From CAWBUW01 sp963792075 (lineage in GTDB: Bacteria > Chloroflexota > Anaerolineae > Anaerolineales > UBA4823), in the NCBI GenBank assembly GCA_963792075.1, contig CAWBUW010000012.1, positions 930,001 to 994,000 on the forward strand: 64,000 nucleotides of DNA. The letters run 5' to 3'. The translations under genes were made by a program, and so were the position numbers. Of the stretch, positions 34,345-43,093 are shown piece after piece (positions within the stretch are counted from its first letter, which is position 1; each line of letters starts with the position of its first letter). The notes beneath the pieces were generated by a model, which did not search any database, was not told the origin of the DNA, and saw nothing but the letters and a program-made list of their open reading frames with translations.

Positions 34345-34462
34345 CCAATATCCGCAATATGTTTCTCTGATATAATTGGATCAAATCAGGGGAATAAAAT
34401 GTTTTTAGCAGGCGAAGCTGGCCCGATTAACTCTTTCCCCATGATTATTGAGGAGGTAGGCC

Positions 34463-34687
34463 ATGTCTGAGAAAAAATGGGAAGTCGTGAAGGTCCTTCA
34501 TTGTCACCATGTAAACGTAGAAGTGGGCCTGGAAGCCCAGGTAATCTATCCCGCAGAGTGGATGCCCGACCAGCCGCCACAGGTGGTCTCACACCGCTGC
34601 TCAAACGCCTTTGCTTGCCGGCTGGATGGCCGCGCAAGCTGTGTTTGGGCAGGAACCAACCCGGCAGTGGATCCTTTCGCTGAATAA
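34463..34687 (+). CDS. small Cys/His-containing hypothetical protein
   Basis: A 74-residue protein that I cannot name. It has LHCHHVNVEVG near the N-terminus, HRCSNAFACRLDGRASC near the C-terminus, and a total of four Cys and three His, which could bind a metal; that is inference. There is no signal peptide. AGGAGG lies 6 bases before the ATG. It may be preceded by a 23-codon open frame (34399-34470) that overlaps its start. It ends at a strong bidirectional terminator. Confidence 0.65.
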   Translation: MSEKKWEVVKVLHCHHVNVEVGLEAQVIYPAEWMPDQPPQVVSHRCSNAFACRLDGRASCVWAGTNPAVDPFAE

Positions 34688-34704
34688 TTGCAACTAAGAC
34701 CTCG

Positions 34705-34755
34705 CTGACAAGCAAAAACGCCCCGTGCATTACACGGGGCGTTTTTGCTTGTCAG
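34705..34755. terminator. 23-bp bidirectional terminator hairpin
   Basis: 34705-34727 and 34733-34755 are perfect reverse complements around CATTA, with a GC-rich tip and A/T runs on both sides. It lies between the end of the small gene (plus) and the end of kbl (minus). Confidence 0.9.
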
Positions 34756-34760
34756 AGGGA

Positions 34761-35963
34761 TCAACCTGTAATTACACCCAGCTTGCGTCCGACTTTGGCA
34801 AAGGCTTCCAGGCCCTGGTCCAGGTCGGCACGCTCATGGGCGGCAGAGATCATGACGCGGATACGCGCTTTGCCACGCGGTACGGTGGGGAATCCCAACG
34901 CCATACCGAAGATGCCTGCTTCGAAAAGCTCGCGGCTGAACTGTTGGGCCAGCGGGGCTTCCCCGAGCATGACCGGTGTAATCGGGGTGGTTGATACGCC
35001 GGTGTCAAAACCTAACCCCTTCATCTCAGCCTTGAAATAGCGCGCGTTTTCCCACAGGCGGTCCACCAGTGCCGTAGACTCTTCCAGCACATCCACCGCT
35101 GCCAGGCAGGCGGCTACATCGGGCACGGTCATGGCGGAGGAGAAGAGGAAAGGCCGGCCGCGCTGGCGCAGCCAATCAACCACGATCGGGTTGCCCGCCA
35201 CGACGCCACCCACCACGCCAAAGGCTTTGGAGAGTGTGCCAATCTCTACATCTACCTTACCATGCAGGCCAAAGTGGTCTACGATACCACGCCCGCCCTT
35301 GCCCAGTACACCCTCGCCGTGGGCATCGTCCACCATCAGGATGGCTTCATATTTCTGGGTTACATCATATATCTTATCCAGCGGCGCCACATCTCCATCC
35401 ATGCTGAATACGCCATCGGTGATTACCAACACGCGCGGGAATTTATCCCGGTTCTCGATCAGCACACGTTCCAGGTCGGCCGGGTCGCAGTGAGCGTAAC
35501 GTAGGATCTTGCCCCCGGAAAGCCGGCTGCCATCAATAATGCTGGCGTGGTTAAGCTCATCTGAAATGATGGCATCATCTTTGCCGATCAGGGCAGGAAT
35601 GGTTGCCAGGTTGGCGGTGAAGCCGGATTGGAAGGTGATAGCAGACTCCACGCCTTTGAAGGCTGCCAGGCGGCGTTCTAACTCGATGTGCAGATCCATC
35701 GTACCGGCAATACTGCGCACCGCAGCCGGACCCACGCCGTACTGTTCGACCGCTTTTTGAGCAGCCTGGACGATACGCGGGTGGTTAGCCAGGCCAAGGT
35801 AGTTGTTCGAACAGAAATTCAGCACGCGCTTGCCATCGACGACCAGCCAGGCGCCTTGAGGCGAGCTGAGCGTGCGGATGCGGTTGTACAGGCCTGCATC
35901 CTTGAGTTGTTGGAGCTCTGTTTGGATCCATTCCAGTTTTTTAGGAACAGCTTGTGTGGTCAT
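34761..35963 (-). CDS. kbl: glycine C-acetyltransferase (2-amino-3-ketobutyrate CoA ligase)
   Basis: A 400-residue PLP enzyme of the alpha-oxoamine synthase family. Seen are NFCSNNYLGLANHP, SITFQSGF-like AITFQSGFTAN, DELNHASIIDG, the DDAHGEGVLG motif and the PLP lysine in GTLSKAFGVVGG. The pattern and length favour Kbl, which splits 2-amino-3-ketobutyrate with CoA into glycine and acetyl-CoA in threonine breakdown; 8-amino-7-oxononanoate synthase (BioF) is the main alternative. No threonine dehydrogenase or biotin gene is adjacent. The ATG at 35963 is preferred to a GTG at 35969. Confidence 0.88.
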   Translation of the reverse strand: MTTQAVPKKLEWIQTELQQLKDAGLYNRIRTLSSPQGAWLVVDGKRVLNFCSNNYLGLANHPRIVQAAQKAVEQYGVGPAAVRSIAGTMDLHIELERRLAAFKGVESAITFQSGFTANLATIPALIGKDDAIISDELNHASIIDGSRLSGGKILRYAHCDPADLERVLIENRDKFPRVLVITDGVFSMDGDVAPLDKIYDVTQKYEAILMVDDAHGEGVLGKGGRGIVDHFGLHGKVDVEIGTLSKAFGVVGGVVAGNPIVVDWLRQRGRPFLFSSAMTVPDVAACLAAVDVLEESTALVDRLWENARYFKAEMKGLGFDTGVSTTPITPVMLGEAPLAQQFSRELFEAGIFGMALGFPTVPRGKARIRVMISAAHERADLDQGLEAFAKVGRKLGVITG

Positions 35964-36052
35964 TTGCACCTCGATTGAGAAAGAGTTGGGTTGTAAGTTT
36001 CAAGAAAACAAAACGTGAAACTTGCGCCTACTTATGTTTCACGTCAGAAGCA

Positions 36053-37048
36053 CTATCTTTGAGGCTTGGATTTTTTGGGTTTTCCGATTCCGAAGAGACG
36101 GCCGAACACCTCGCCAGAAGTTGGCATTTCAGCGGGGGCTCCTTCTTCAGCCGCCCAGTTGCCGCCACCGCGTTCCTGCCACCACTCCTCCCGGCTGCGT
36201 CGCGCCTGTTTAAAATAATCCTGGAGTCCCTGGGCATCCTGTTTTTCCACCAGGCCGCGCAAAGTCTGCAGGGAGGCCATGACATTATCCAGGACGCGCA
36301 GTGTGTTCTCGGGCGAATTGAGCGCCAGGCTGGCGATGGCTGCGGGTGTGTTGGAGCGGGCTGCCGGCCGGCTGACCGAGGCGTAAGCCCGGTCAGCAAA
36401 CTTGCGCGCTTCTTTCCAACCTGGTTGAGGGACAGTGGCGTGGATGAGGGCAGAAGAAAGCAGCTCTGGCAAGATGTGGGTGGCAGCAATCAGCCCATCC
36501 AGCTCCTGCGGATCTACAAAGAGGTGCTCGCCGCCAAGCAGGCTGACAAAATCTGTCGCCAGGCGAATGGCCTCGGGGGCCACACCCGGTGGGGTGACCA
36601 CGGCGATGACGCTGTGGCGGAAGAGGTCAGCGCGGCCAGTGTCCGCATCGTGTTCAGGGGTATCTAAGTACAGCGGGTTACGCACCGCAGCCAGGCCGAC
36701 GTAATGGCGGCCTGCGGGTAGGATCTGGCGTGCCCATTCCAGCACGACCTGTTTGACGGGGACTAGATCCACCACAACCGCGCCCTGGCGCAATACGGGG
36801 GCGATCACCTGGAGCGTGTTGCGAATCTGATCAATTGGCAGCGCCAGGACAACCAGGTCCGCTTTCTCAACGCTGGCGGGCAAGTTGATGTTGACCTCGT
36901 CCAGCGCACCCTGTTTCTCGGCCCGGCGCGCCTGTGCCAGGATGATATCATGGCCTGTGCGATGGACCATGTTCTTATGTTCTGCCAGTGCCAGGCCGAC
37001 AGAGGTGCCGGTTTGACCCAGGCCAATAATTGCGATATTTACTGTCAT
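36053..37048 (-). CDS. prephenate dehydrogenase family protein
   Basis: A 331-residue protein. It opens with a Rossmann motif (VNIAIIGLGQTGTSVGLAL) and later has the family's substrate-side stretch ISATHILPELLS-like IAATHILPELLSSAL near residue 190. It matches TyrA-type NAD(P) dehydrogenases, which turn prephenate (or arogenate) into 4-hydroxyphenylpyruvate (or tyrosine). The usual GGHPM-type motif is weakly kept (YVGLAAVRNPLYL), so the exact substrate is uncertain. The tail of about 60 residues is charged. It lies 12 bases after the HD gene in a three-gene minus-strand operon with the site-2 protease. Confidence 0.78.
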   Translation of the reverse strand: MTVNIAIIGLGQTGTSVGLALAEHKNMVHRTGHDIILAQARRAEKQGALDEVNINLPASVEKADLVVLALPIDQIRNTLQVIAPVLRQGAVVVDLVPVKQVVLEWARQILPAGRHYVGLAAVRNPLYLDTPEHDADTGRADLFRHSVIAVVTPPGVAPEAIRLATDFVSLLGGEHLFVDPQELDGLIAATHILPELLSSALIHATVPQPGWKEARKFADRAYASVSRPAARSNTPAAIASLALNSPENTLRVLDNVMASLQTLRGLVEKQDAQGLQDYFKQARRSREEWWQERGGGNWAAEEGAPAEMPTSGEVFGRLFGIGKPKKSKPQR

Positions 37049-37060
37049 TTCTTTACCTCG

Positions 37061-37615
37061 TCAATTTTCATCATCTACCGCTTGCAGCCGCAGCAGCAGG
37101 ATATCTTCCAGGCTGCTGTTAGCTGAGTGGATTTTTTGTTGGTGCCGGCGGATCAAGGCAGCCGCCAGCGGAGAAACGCCAGCCTCTTCGGCCAGTCTCG
37201 CTCCCCATTCGGAATGCTGGCAGGCCACGGCAAGCGATCGTTGCCAGAACGGGAGGGGCTTCCCCGCCAGGATGGGCTGGCTGCCCCAATGCTGCACCTG
37301 CGCTGGGGCCAAAGTACTGGCGATCACCACCCAGACCCGCTCCCATAGTCGCAGGGGCAGGCGCACTTTGCCTGCATCGTGGAGCAGCGCAGCAACTTGT
37401 AAGTCGTGCAGTGGCTCGCCCTGTTCCTGGATCTGCCGGAGCAAATTCAGGCTGTGGATTTGCTCGGATGGCTGCATTTGGCAAAAAAGTGCGAACTGCT
37501 GCGGGGATAGCACGGTTTGGGCCAGGGAAAGATCTTGCGCGCTGGGCCGTGCCTGAAGCGCCAACCAGAACTGGCGCACCCGGTAAAGCGGCCTAGGCAA
37601 TCGTTGCCCTGCCAT
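37061..37615 (-). CDS. HD domain protein
   Basis: A 184-residue protein. The metal-binding HD motif is in VAALLHDAGKVRLPLR (about residues 85-100), preceded by a possible first ligand in the region around HSLNLL and followed by ACQHSEWGARL and RRHQQKIH. This fits an HD-superfamily phosphohydrolase with unknown substrate. Its start codon shares one base with the stop codon of the site-2 protease gene (TAATG), so translation is probably coupled. Confidence 0.8.
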   Translation of the reverse strand: MAGQRLPRPLYRVRQFWLALQARPSAQDLSLAQTVLSPQQFALFCQMQPSEQIHSLNLLRQIQEQGEPLHDLQVAALLHDAGKVRLPLRLWERVWVVIASTLAPAQVQHWGSQPILAGKPLPFWQRSLAVACQHSEWGARLAEEAGVSPLAAALIRRHQQKIHSANSSLEDILLLRLQAVDDEN

Positions 37616-38259
37616 TACCCAATCAGCAGGTGGGTGAGGAACTGGATGGGGGGCCAGATCAGCCAGCCGAAGATATCCAGGCCCAGGTAAGGCAGGATAA
37701 ACAACATTACGAGCAGGATCATGGGGCCATAAGGACGGATGGCATCCATCCCACGCTGCCAGGCAGGGGGAAAGAAGTGATCCGCGATTTTTTCGCCATC
37801 CAGCGGCGCCAGGGGAATCAAGTTAAAGATCATCAACAGTAAGTTAATCGAGATGAAATCGAACAGAAAGCTGTAGACTGTGGGCAGCGCAGCATTTGAC
37901 TGCGGATAGACCTGCGGCACCAGGCCGAAGCGAAGGGGGATGGCAGCGATGACGGCCATGAAAAAATTGGACAGCGGGCCAGCCAGCGAGACCCACATTA
38001 GTGCAGAAGGAGAACGGCGGTTAAGCGCATAGGGGTTGACCGGTACCGGCTTAGCCCAGCCAAACCCGACAAAAATCAGCATCAGCGACCCCATCACGTC
38101 CAGATGGGCCAGGGGGTTGAGGGTCAGCCGCCCGTTCATGCGTGGCGTATCGTCGCCAAACTGGTCGGCGGTCCAGGCATGAGCAAACTCATGGAACGAA
38201 AAAGCCGTGATGAGGATCACGATCCGGGATACGAGTGATGAAAGGGACAATCCAAGCAT
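37615..38259 (-). CDS. site-2 protease family membrane metalloprotease (M50)
   Basis: A 214-residue membrane protein. The zinc motif is HEFAH (His23, Glu24, His27), and the second motif is NLIPLAPLDGEKI, as in the LDG element of M50 proteases. Five to six hydrophobic helices are visible. Such minimal site-2 proteases cut membrane-spanning substrates; the target here is unknown. It is the first gene of the operon with the HD and TyrA-like genes. Its promoter lies in the 150 bases shared with the divergent DUF951 gene. Confidence 0.9.
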   Translation of the reverse strand: MLGLSLSSLVSRIVILITAFSFHEFAHAWTADQFGDDTPRMNGRLTLNPLAHLDVMGSLMLIFVGFGWAKPVPVNPYALNRRSPSALMWVSLAGPLSNFFMAVIAAIPLRFGLVPQVYPQSNAALPTVYSFLFDFISINLLLMIFNLIPLAPLDGEKIADHFFPPAWQRGMDAIRPYGPMILLVMLFILPYLGLDIFGWLIWPPIQFLTHLLIG

Positions 38260-38397
38260 AGCGTCTCCTTGTTAGAAAAGATTATACCATCCCACACCTA
38301 AGCCCCCTATTTTGGTTCATTGGGAGTTCCCGTGACGAGGGGCTATCTATGTTCCCCTTTCCACGGCAATTTCTGGAGAGCCTATTTTCCTCCGTGA

Positions 38398-38403
38398 TAT
38401 AAT
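38398..38403 (+). promoter_or_regulatory. -10 box (TATAAT) 7 nt before the DUF951 ATG
   Basis: TATAAT ends 7 bases before the ATG at 38411; no ribosome-binding site precedes that ATG. A leaderless start is the simplest reading. Confidence 0.55.
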
Positions 38404-38410
38404 GCCTATT

Positions 38411-38659
38411 ATGTTACCCGATTTGCAGTTGGATGACATCGTTCGGCTACGCAAATCGCATCCTTGTGGAAGCTTTGAGTGGAAGGTCGTCCGGCTGGGC
38501 GCAGATATTGGCCTGGAATGCCAGGGCTGTGGGCGGCGGGTGCTGCTGCCGCGGCGTCAGTTAGCTCATCAGATGAAAAGTCGCCAGCCTGTGGGACATC
38601 CAGCCGCGGGCACTGCTGCTCTGCTCAACAAACGAACCGATGAACAATCCAAAATCTGA
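38411..38659 (+). CDS. DUF951 family protein
   Basis: An 82-residue protein. It has the DUF951 pattern: LDDIVRLRKSHPCGSFEWKVVRLGADIGLECQGCGRRVLLPR, seen as LQLDDIVRLRKSHPCG near residue 5 and ECQGCGRRVLLPR near residue 35. The three cysteines may bind metal. The C-terminal 30 residues are basic and variable. DUF951 is often near translation or chromosome genes; its role is not known. The ATG at 38411 follows a TATAAT by 7 bases. The stop overlaps the start of the next gene by 20 bases. Confidence 0.85.
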   Translation: MLPDLQLDDIVRLRKSHPCGSFEWKVVRLGADIGLECQGCGRRVLLPRRQLAHQMKSRQPVGHPAAGTAALLNKRTDEQSKI

Positions 38660-39776
38660 ACCGAAGCATATCCTGTTTCTATTTTCTGATACAGGCGGCG
38701 GCCACCGCAGTGCCGCAGAGGCAATGGTTGAGGCGCTGCACCTCGAGTATAAAGATCGCGTCACAACCGAATTGGTAGACTTCATCAAGGATTATGCGCC
38801 CCGCCCCCTCAACCAGATGCCGGCCTGGTATCCATATATGGTGCGCGTGCCTGATCTCTGGGGGGTAAGTTACCAACTTAGCAATGGTTGGCGGCGCACC
38901 CGCGCCGCACTTAATGTAGCTTATCCGTATACGCGTCAGTCTTTGCGACGCATGATGGAGCAGCACCCCGCGGATTTGATCGTATCAGTGCATCCGCTCG
39001 CAACGAGCCAGTTGCTGCATGCACTGGGGAAAAAGCGGCCGCCGTTTGTCACTGTGGTGACCGACCTGGTCACCACCCATGCTTTCTGGTATGAGCCAAA
39101 GATAGATTTGTGTATTGTACCTACCGAAGGAGCACGCCAGCGCGGCCTGAAGAACCGCGTGCCAGAATCTAAAATCCGGGTGGTGGGTTTGCCGGTAGCT
39201 GATCGCTTCTGTCATCCGGCAAACGATCGCGTTGCGCTGCGCCAGGCCTTGGGCTGGCCAGTAGACCAGCCGATGGTGCTGTTGGTGGGTGGGGGGGATG
39301 GGATGGGCCCGTTAGGAAAGACAGCCGAGGCCATTGCAGCTTCGCATCTGCGAGCGGGAATGGCGGTAGTCGCCGGACGTAACCATAAACTGAAAAACAG
39401 CCTGGAGACGCGCAGTTGGCCAATTTTTACCCGGGTCTATGGCTTTGTGCGTAATATGCCTGACATGATGCAGGCGGCAGACATCCTGGTGACGAAAGCG
39501 GGTCCTGGTACAATTTGCGAAGCGCTGAACGCGGGCCTACCCATGATCCTTTACAGCCGCTTGCCAGGACAGGAAGATGGCAATATTCAGTATGTTGTGG
39601 AGGAAGGCGCCGGGGTCTGGGCGCCTGAGCCGGAGCAGATCGTGGATGCTTTACGTACCTGGCTGGAGTCCCCGGAGAAACTTACCCAAACTTCGGCGAA
39701 TTGCCAGCGGCTTGCACGTCCACAGGCATCTCATCAAATTGCACACCTGTTGGGGGAGATGGTTGGGCTTGACTAG
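38640..39776 (+). CDS. GT28-type glycosyltransferase (MGDG synthase-like)
   Basis: A 378-residue protein. The N-terminal MGDG-synthase motif is SDTGGGHRSAAEAM (about residues 16-29), and the C-terminal GT28 donor-binding region is VTKAGPGTICEALNAGLPMIL. The fold is GT-B. Related enzymes transfer galactose or glucose to diacylglycerol, making membrane glycolipids; the donor is not certain. It overlaps the DUF951 gene by 20 bases and is followed after 3 bases by the NBR1-Ig gene, so the three are probably one transcript. Confidence 0.87.
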   Translation: MNNPKSEPKHILFLFSDTGGGHRSAAEAMVEALHLEYKDRVTTELVDFIKDYAPRPLNQMPAWYPYMVRVPDLWGVSYQLSNGWRRTRAALNVAYPYTRQSLRRMMEQHPADLIVSVHPLATSQLLHALGKKRPPFVTVVTDLVTTHAFWYEPKIDLCIVPTEGARQRGLKNRVPESKIRVVGLPVADRFCHPANDRVALRQALGWPVDQPMVLLVGGGDGMGPLGKTAEAIAASHLRAGMAVVAGRNHKLKNSLETRSWPIFTRVYGFVRNMPDMMQAADILVTKAGPGTICEALNAGLPMILYSRLPGQEDGNIQYVVEEGAGVWAPEPEQIVDALRTWLESPEKLTQTSANCQRLARPQASHQIAHLLGEMVGLD

Positions 39777-39779
39777 GGG

Positions 39780-40916
39780 ATGAACACCTGGAACTGGCGC
39801 GCAGCAGTGTGGCTGGCCTGGCTGGCTGTAGGGGGCCTGTCGGGCTGTAAGATGCGGGTTGAGACGCCTGCAACGGCGTTGATGGATGCTACCCAGGCGT
39901 ACCAGACTGTTCAAGCTTTGGTATCTCAGGGTAGGCCAACTCAGACAGATATGGCGGGCGCCCCTGCGCCGCAGCCTGACGCCACACACACTTCCTCTCC
40001 CTCTCCGGCAGTGCCCCGGCTTAGCGAGGTTTCACCTACCTTGAGTCCATCTGCAACCCCGCTCCCGCCCTCCCCAACCGCGGTCTGTGACCGCGCGGCA
40101 GCAGGCAATCCAATTGATGTAACCATCCCAGATGAAACAGAGTTTCAACCGGAGCAATCTTTTACCAAGATCTGGCGGTTGGTTAATGTGGGGACCTGTA
40201 CCTGGACTCGACGCTATGCAGCCCGTTTCTTCTATGGCAGCCTGATGGAGGCTCCAGACGTGGCTTACCTGGCACAAGAAGTGCCTCCCGGCCAATCGGT
40301 GGAGATCGCGGTAGATATGGTTGCCCCAGAGACGCCGGGCACTCACCAGGGCAACTGGAAGCTGCAAAATGCTGATGACCAGTTATTTGGCATTGGTCCA
40401 AGTGGGGATGCTCCTTTTTGGGTGCGCATCGTGGTGGCGCTCCCCGCTACCGCTACACCAACCCTCACACTGACTCCCTCCGCCACACCCACGCTTACCC
40501 CTGTGCCAACCATTACCGCTACGGCGACGATGTCTGCCACGGCCACAAGCACCCAACAGGCAGCGGCAGGCGGCGCGGTGATGCTGCAAAACGGCCAGGC
40601 TCTCGACCTAGATACCGGTATCCTGGACACCGGCGGGACGGATGATGTAGCTTACCAGGTGGATGGCAGTGGGTTCCATGTCTTGACTCCCCAGGTAGGC
40701 TCAGTGCTGGGGGTCTCCGGGCAGGTCGAGCCAAATCTCGCCTCCTGCCAAGGAGCCAGCATGAGCGCCGCACCGATGGCGCTGGAGAGTCTGTCGCCGG
40801 GTAGTTATTTGTGTTATCAAACGGACCAGGCGCTGTATGGTTGGCTGCGTTATAACAGCCTGGATGGGGTGAGTCAGGCTCTCAGCCTGGATTTCCGCAC
40901 CTGGTCTATCCCTTAA
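39780..40916 (+). CDS. lipoprotein with NBR1-Ig-like domain and Thr/Pro linkers
   Basis: A 378-residue protein. The signal peptide ends at a lipobox-like GGLSGC (about residue 23). A Pro/Ser/Thr-rich linker precedes the NBR1-Ig-like domain (about residues 110-215), with the characteristic FTKIWRLVNVGTCTWTRRYA and the end GTHQGNWKLQN. A second Thr/Pro linker (about 220-255) precedes a C-terminal beta-rich domain (about 265-378). This arrangement is common in Anaerolineae exported proteins; function unknown. It ends 16 bases before rsmI. Confidence 0.85.
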   Translation: MNTWNWRAAVWLAWLAVGGLSGCKMRVETPATALMDATQAYQTVQALVSQGRPTQTDMAGAPAPQPDATHTSSPSPAVPRLSEVSPTLSPSATPLPPSPTAVCDRAAAGNPIDVTIPDETEFQPEQSFTKIWRLVNVGTCTWTRRYAARFFYGSLMEAPDVAYLAQEVPPGQSVEIAVDMVAPETPGTHQGNWKLQNADDQLFGIGPSGDAPFWVRIVVALPATATPTLTLTPSATPTLTPVPTITATATMSATATSTQQAAAGGAVMLQNGQALDLDTGILDTGGTDDVAYQVDGSGFHVLTPQVGSVLGVSGQVEPNLASCQGASMSAAPMALESLSPGSYLCYQTDQALYGWLRYNSLDGVSQALSLDFRTWSIP

Positions 40917-40932
40917 GGGAAAGGAATCTGAT

Positions 40933-41757
40933 TTGGGCACACTATACCTGGTCGCAACCCCGATTGGAAACCTGGAAGACCTCAGCCCGCGTGCGCTGCG
41001 CACCCTGCGCAGTGCGAGCATGATCGCAGCGGAAGATACACGGCATACGCTCAAGCTGCTGACGCATTTCGATATCCACACACGCCTGATCAGCTATCAT
41101 GAGCATAATAAACTCAGCCGGCTGGATCAGATCCTGGCGGCGCTACAAGCCGGGGATGTGGCGCTGGTCTCGGATGCCGGCACCCCTGCGTTGAATGATC
41201 CCGGCTATGAGCTGGTACGGGCGGCGCTGCAAGCGGGTTACCCGGTCAGCCCGGTACCCGGCCCCAGTGCGCCCATTGCGGCCTTGATCGCTTCGGGACT
41301 GCCCACAGATACTTTTTTATACCTGGGCTATTTACCGCGCAAGGCGAGTGAAAGGCGGCGGCTGTTTAGCCAGGTCCGCACCATGCCGCATACATTGATC
41401 TTCCTGGAATCTCCCCACCGTCTGCTAGAAGCATTGGCAGATTTGCAGCAGGGATTGGGGGACCGCCCGGTTGCCGTGGCGCGGGAACTGACCAAGCTAT
41501 ACGAAGAAATTTTTCGCGGCACACTCAGCAAGGCTGCGGCGCATTTCAATGAACACCCGCCGAAGGGTGAATTTACGCTGGTGATAGGCGGCGAGATGAC
41601 TGAGCCTGAGGAATGGGATGAAGCCCAATTGAACCAGGCCATCCGAGATGCGCTGACCGCAGGAGAGGCCGCCGCCCAGATTGCTTCCCGGCTGGCTACA
41701 GCTTCTGGTTGGCCGCGCCGGGAAATTTACCAGCGCGTGATTGCTCTCAAATCTTAA
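40933..41757 (+). CDS. rsmI: 16S rRNA (cytidine(1402)-2'-O)-methyltransferase
   Basis: A 274-residue protein. The opening GTLYLVATPIGNLEDLSPRAL and the SAM-pocket VSDAGTPALNDPG and VPGPSAPIAALIASGLPTD are diagnostic of RsmI (YraL). It 2'-O-methylates C1402 of 16S rRNA. The start is a TTG at 40933, with GGGAAAGGAA 8 bases upstream; no in-frame ATG fits the N-terminus. The stop is followed by a palindromic element that also ends the converging PAP2 gene. Confidence 0.95.
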   Translation: MGTLYLVATPIGNLEDLSPRALRTLRSASMIAAEDTRHTLKLLTHFDIHTRLISYHEHNKLSRLDQILAALQAGDVALVSDAGTPALNDPGYELVRAALQAGYPVSPVPGPSAPIAALIASGLPTDTFLYLGYLPRKASERRRLFSQVRTMPHTLIFLESPHRLLEALADLQQGLGDRPVAVARELTKLYEEIFRGTLSKAAAHFNEHPPKGEFTLVIGGEMTEPEEWDEAQLNQAIRDALTAGEAAAQIASRLATASGWPRREIYQRVIALKS

Positions 41758-41768
41758 AATTATATAGG

Positions 41769-41806
41769 GGTTGTCCAAAAAGACGAATGTTTCTTTTTGG
41801 ACAGCC
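41769..41806. repeat. family B element lacking the core; also a likely bidirectional terminator
   Basis: GGTTGTCCAAAAAGA (41769-41783) pairs with TCTTTTTGGACAGCC (41792-41806), one wobble. These ends match those of the 16046-16160 and 45120-45211 elements, but the 47-base palindromic core is missing. It lies between rsmI (plus) and the PAP2 gene (minus). Confidence 0.75.
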
Positions 41807-41809
41807 CGC

Positions 41810-42319
41810 TCACTGCATAACCAGCAGGATCAAGCCTGCCATCAGCAGCCCGAAGAAGGCACCTGCGATCACGTCCGAAAGGTAATGCACTCCCATAGCC
41901 ACGCGAGCTAAGGCAACCAGTGGCGCCCACAGGACGAGCACGACCCCCAGCCAGACCGGGCCCAGGCCCAGGCTGACCACAGCCAGCATTACCGCCCGGG
42001 CAGCATGCCCGGAGGGGAAGGAATGCGGATCGGTGTTGCGGTAAATGCCTCCCCATTCGCCCTCAGGCCTGCGGCGGCGCACAGTGAACTTAATCACCAT
42101 CACCACAATCGCTGTGACCAGGATTGAAGCTAGCAGGATCGCTGCCCAGCGCTTCCACGCTATGTCTCCGACCAACCAGAGCAACCCCAATCCCAGCAGC
42201 CAGAACCAGGAATCACCAGAGTGTGCCAATAAAGCCGCCAGCGTACGCAGCCGGCCCGGGCGTTCGGCGATGCGCAGGGATCGTGAGGTTTGCGCATCCA
42301 ATTCGAGCAAACGTTGCAT
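41810..42319 (-). CDS. PAP2 superfamily membrane phosphatase
   Basis: A 169-residue membrane protein with five helices. The phosphatase signature is KFTVRRRRPEGEW, then SFPSGHAARA, then SRVxxGVHYxxDV-like ARVAMGVHYLSDVIAG. It would remove phosphate from lipid phosphates or diphosphates, such as phosphatidate or undecaprenyl diphosphate. The start at 42319 overlaps the stop of the nucleotidyltransferase gene by one base (TAATG). It is the last gene of a three-gene operon. Confidence 0.88.
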   Translation of the reverse strand: MQRLLELDAQTSRSLRIAERPGRLRTLAALLAHSGDSWFWLLGLGLLWLVGDIAWKRWAAILLASILVTAIVVMVIKFTVRRRRPEGEWGGIYRNTDPHSFPSGHAARAVMLAVVSLGLGPVWLGVVLVLWAPLVALARVAMGVHYLSDVIAGAFFGLLMAGLILLVMQ

Positions 42320-43092
42320 TAAGTTTTCGCCGCGTGCGCCAGGTCGGCACGCATGATCTCGAGCTGGAAAGGCTTGTCTACGTCCATGCCGATTTCTGGG
42401 TAGGGGCAGAACAAGGGGCGTCCTTTTAATCCCACCCGCTTGCTGATACGTTTCACCGCCTCGTCCGTCGTAAGCCGGCGCAGCAGGAGCAGCAGGAGCA
42501 CATCCCAACCGATGATCGAAGCCTGTTTGAAGACGTTCTTGCGCGCCTCGATGATCTCTGTCCATACCGAATTTTTATCCACAGTGATCATGCGCGCAAC
42601 GTTGATGTCACCGCCACAAACTTCAATATCCTTCAGATGGGTGTAACTGCGCCGGGAACCTGGGAAGCGTGCTTCCATGATCTTGCGCTCGATCACGTTG
42701 TAATAAATATCATCGTCGGTTTGCATGGCGGTCTGGATCACCCAATCAATCATGTGCGGCTGGACAGCGGGAACATCGGATGAGCAGATGAGCACATACT
42801 GGGCTGCAGGGTCTTTTTCTCGGATGCGCTGAATGCCGGCAATGATGTTGGCGAGCATGCTTCCCTGATTATCCATGAACTGGAGATGTTTCCGGCTGGT
42901 CAGGCCGCAGTCGGCGGGTAAACCAATGACCAGCATGTCGTCTACCGTCTGAGCACCATCCAGAGCATCAATGACCCATTGGATCATCGGCTTGCCCTGG
43001 ATATCCAACATAGCCTTGGAAACGCCCTGGGTGTATTCGTACAAAGGTTCACCGGGCTTGGGGATACCGCCGGCGGTAAGGAAGGCGTGCAT
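42319..43092 (-). CDS. NTP transferase domain protein (MobA/sugar-nucleotidyltransferase fold)
   Basis: A 257-residue protein. The N-terminus resembles a nucleotidyltransferase: LTAGGIPKPGEPLYEY, then GVSKAMLDIQGKPMIQWVIDAL, with the metal-binding aspartate in LICSSDVPAVQPHMI. The glycine loop is changed from the usual GxGTRL form. It would transfer a nucleotidyl group to a sugar or other phosphate. It lies 1 base after the quinate-dehydrogenase-like gene and overlaps the PAP2 gene by one base. Confidence 0.75.
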   Translation of the reverse strand: MHAFLTAGGIPKPGEPLYEYTQGVSKAMLDIQGKPMIQWVIDALDGAQTVDDMLVIGLPADCGLTSRKHLQFMDNQGSMLANIIAGIQRIREKDPAAQYVLICSSDVPAVQPHMIDWVIQTAMQTDDDIYYNVIERKIMEARFPGSRRSYTHLKDIEVCGGDINVARMITVDKNSVWTEIIEARKNVFKQASIIGWDVLLLLLLRRLTTDEAVKRISKRVGLKGRPLFCPYPEIGMDVDKPFQLEIMRADLAHAAKT

Positions 43093-43093
43093 T

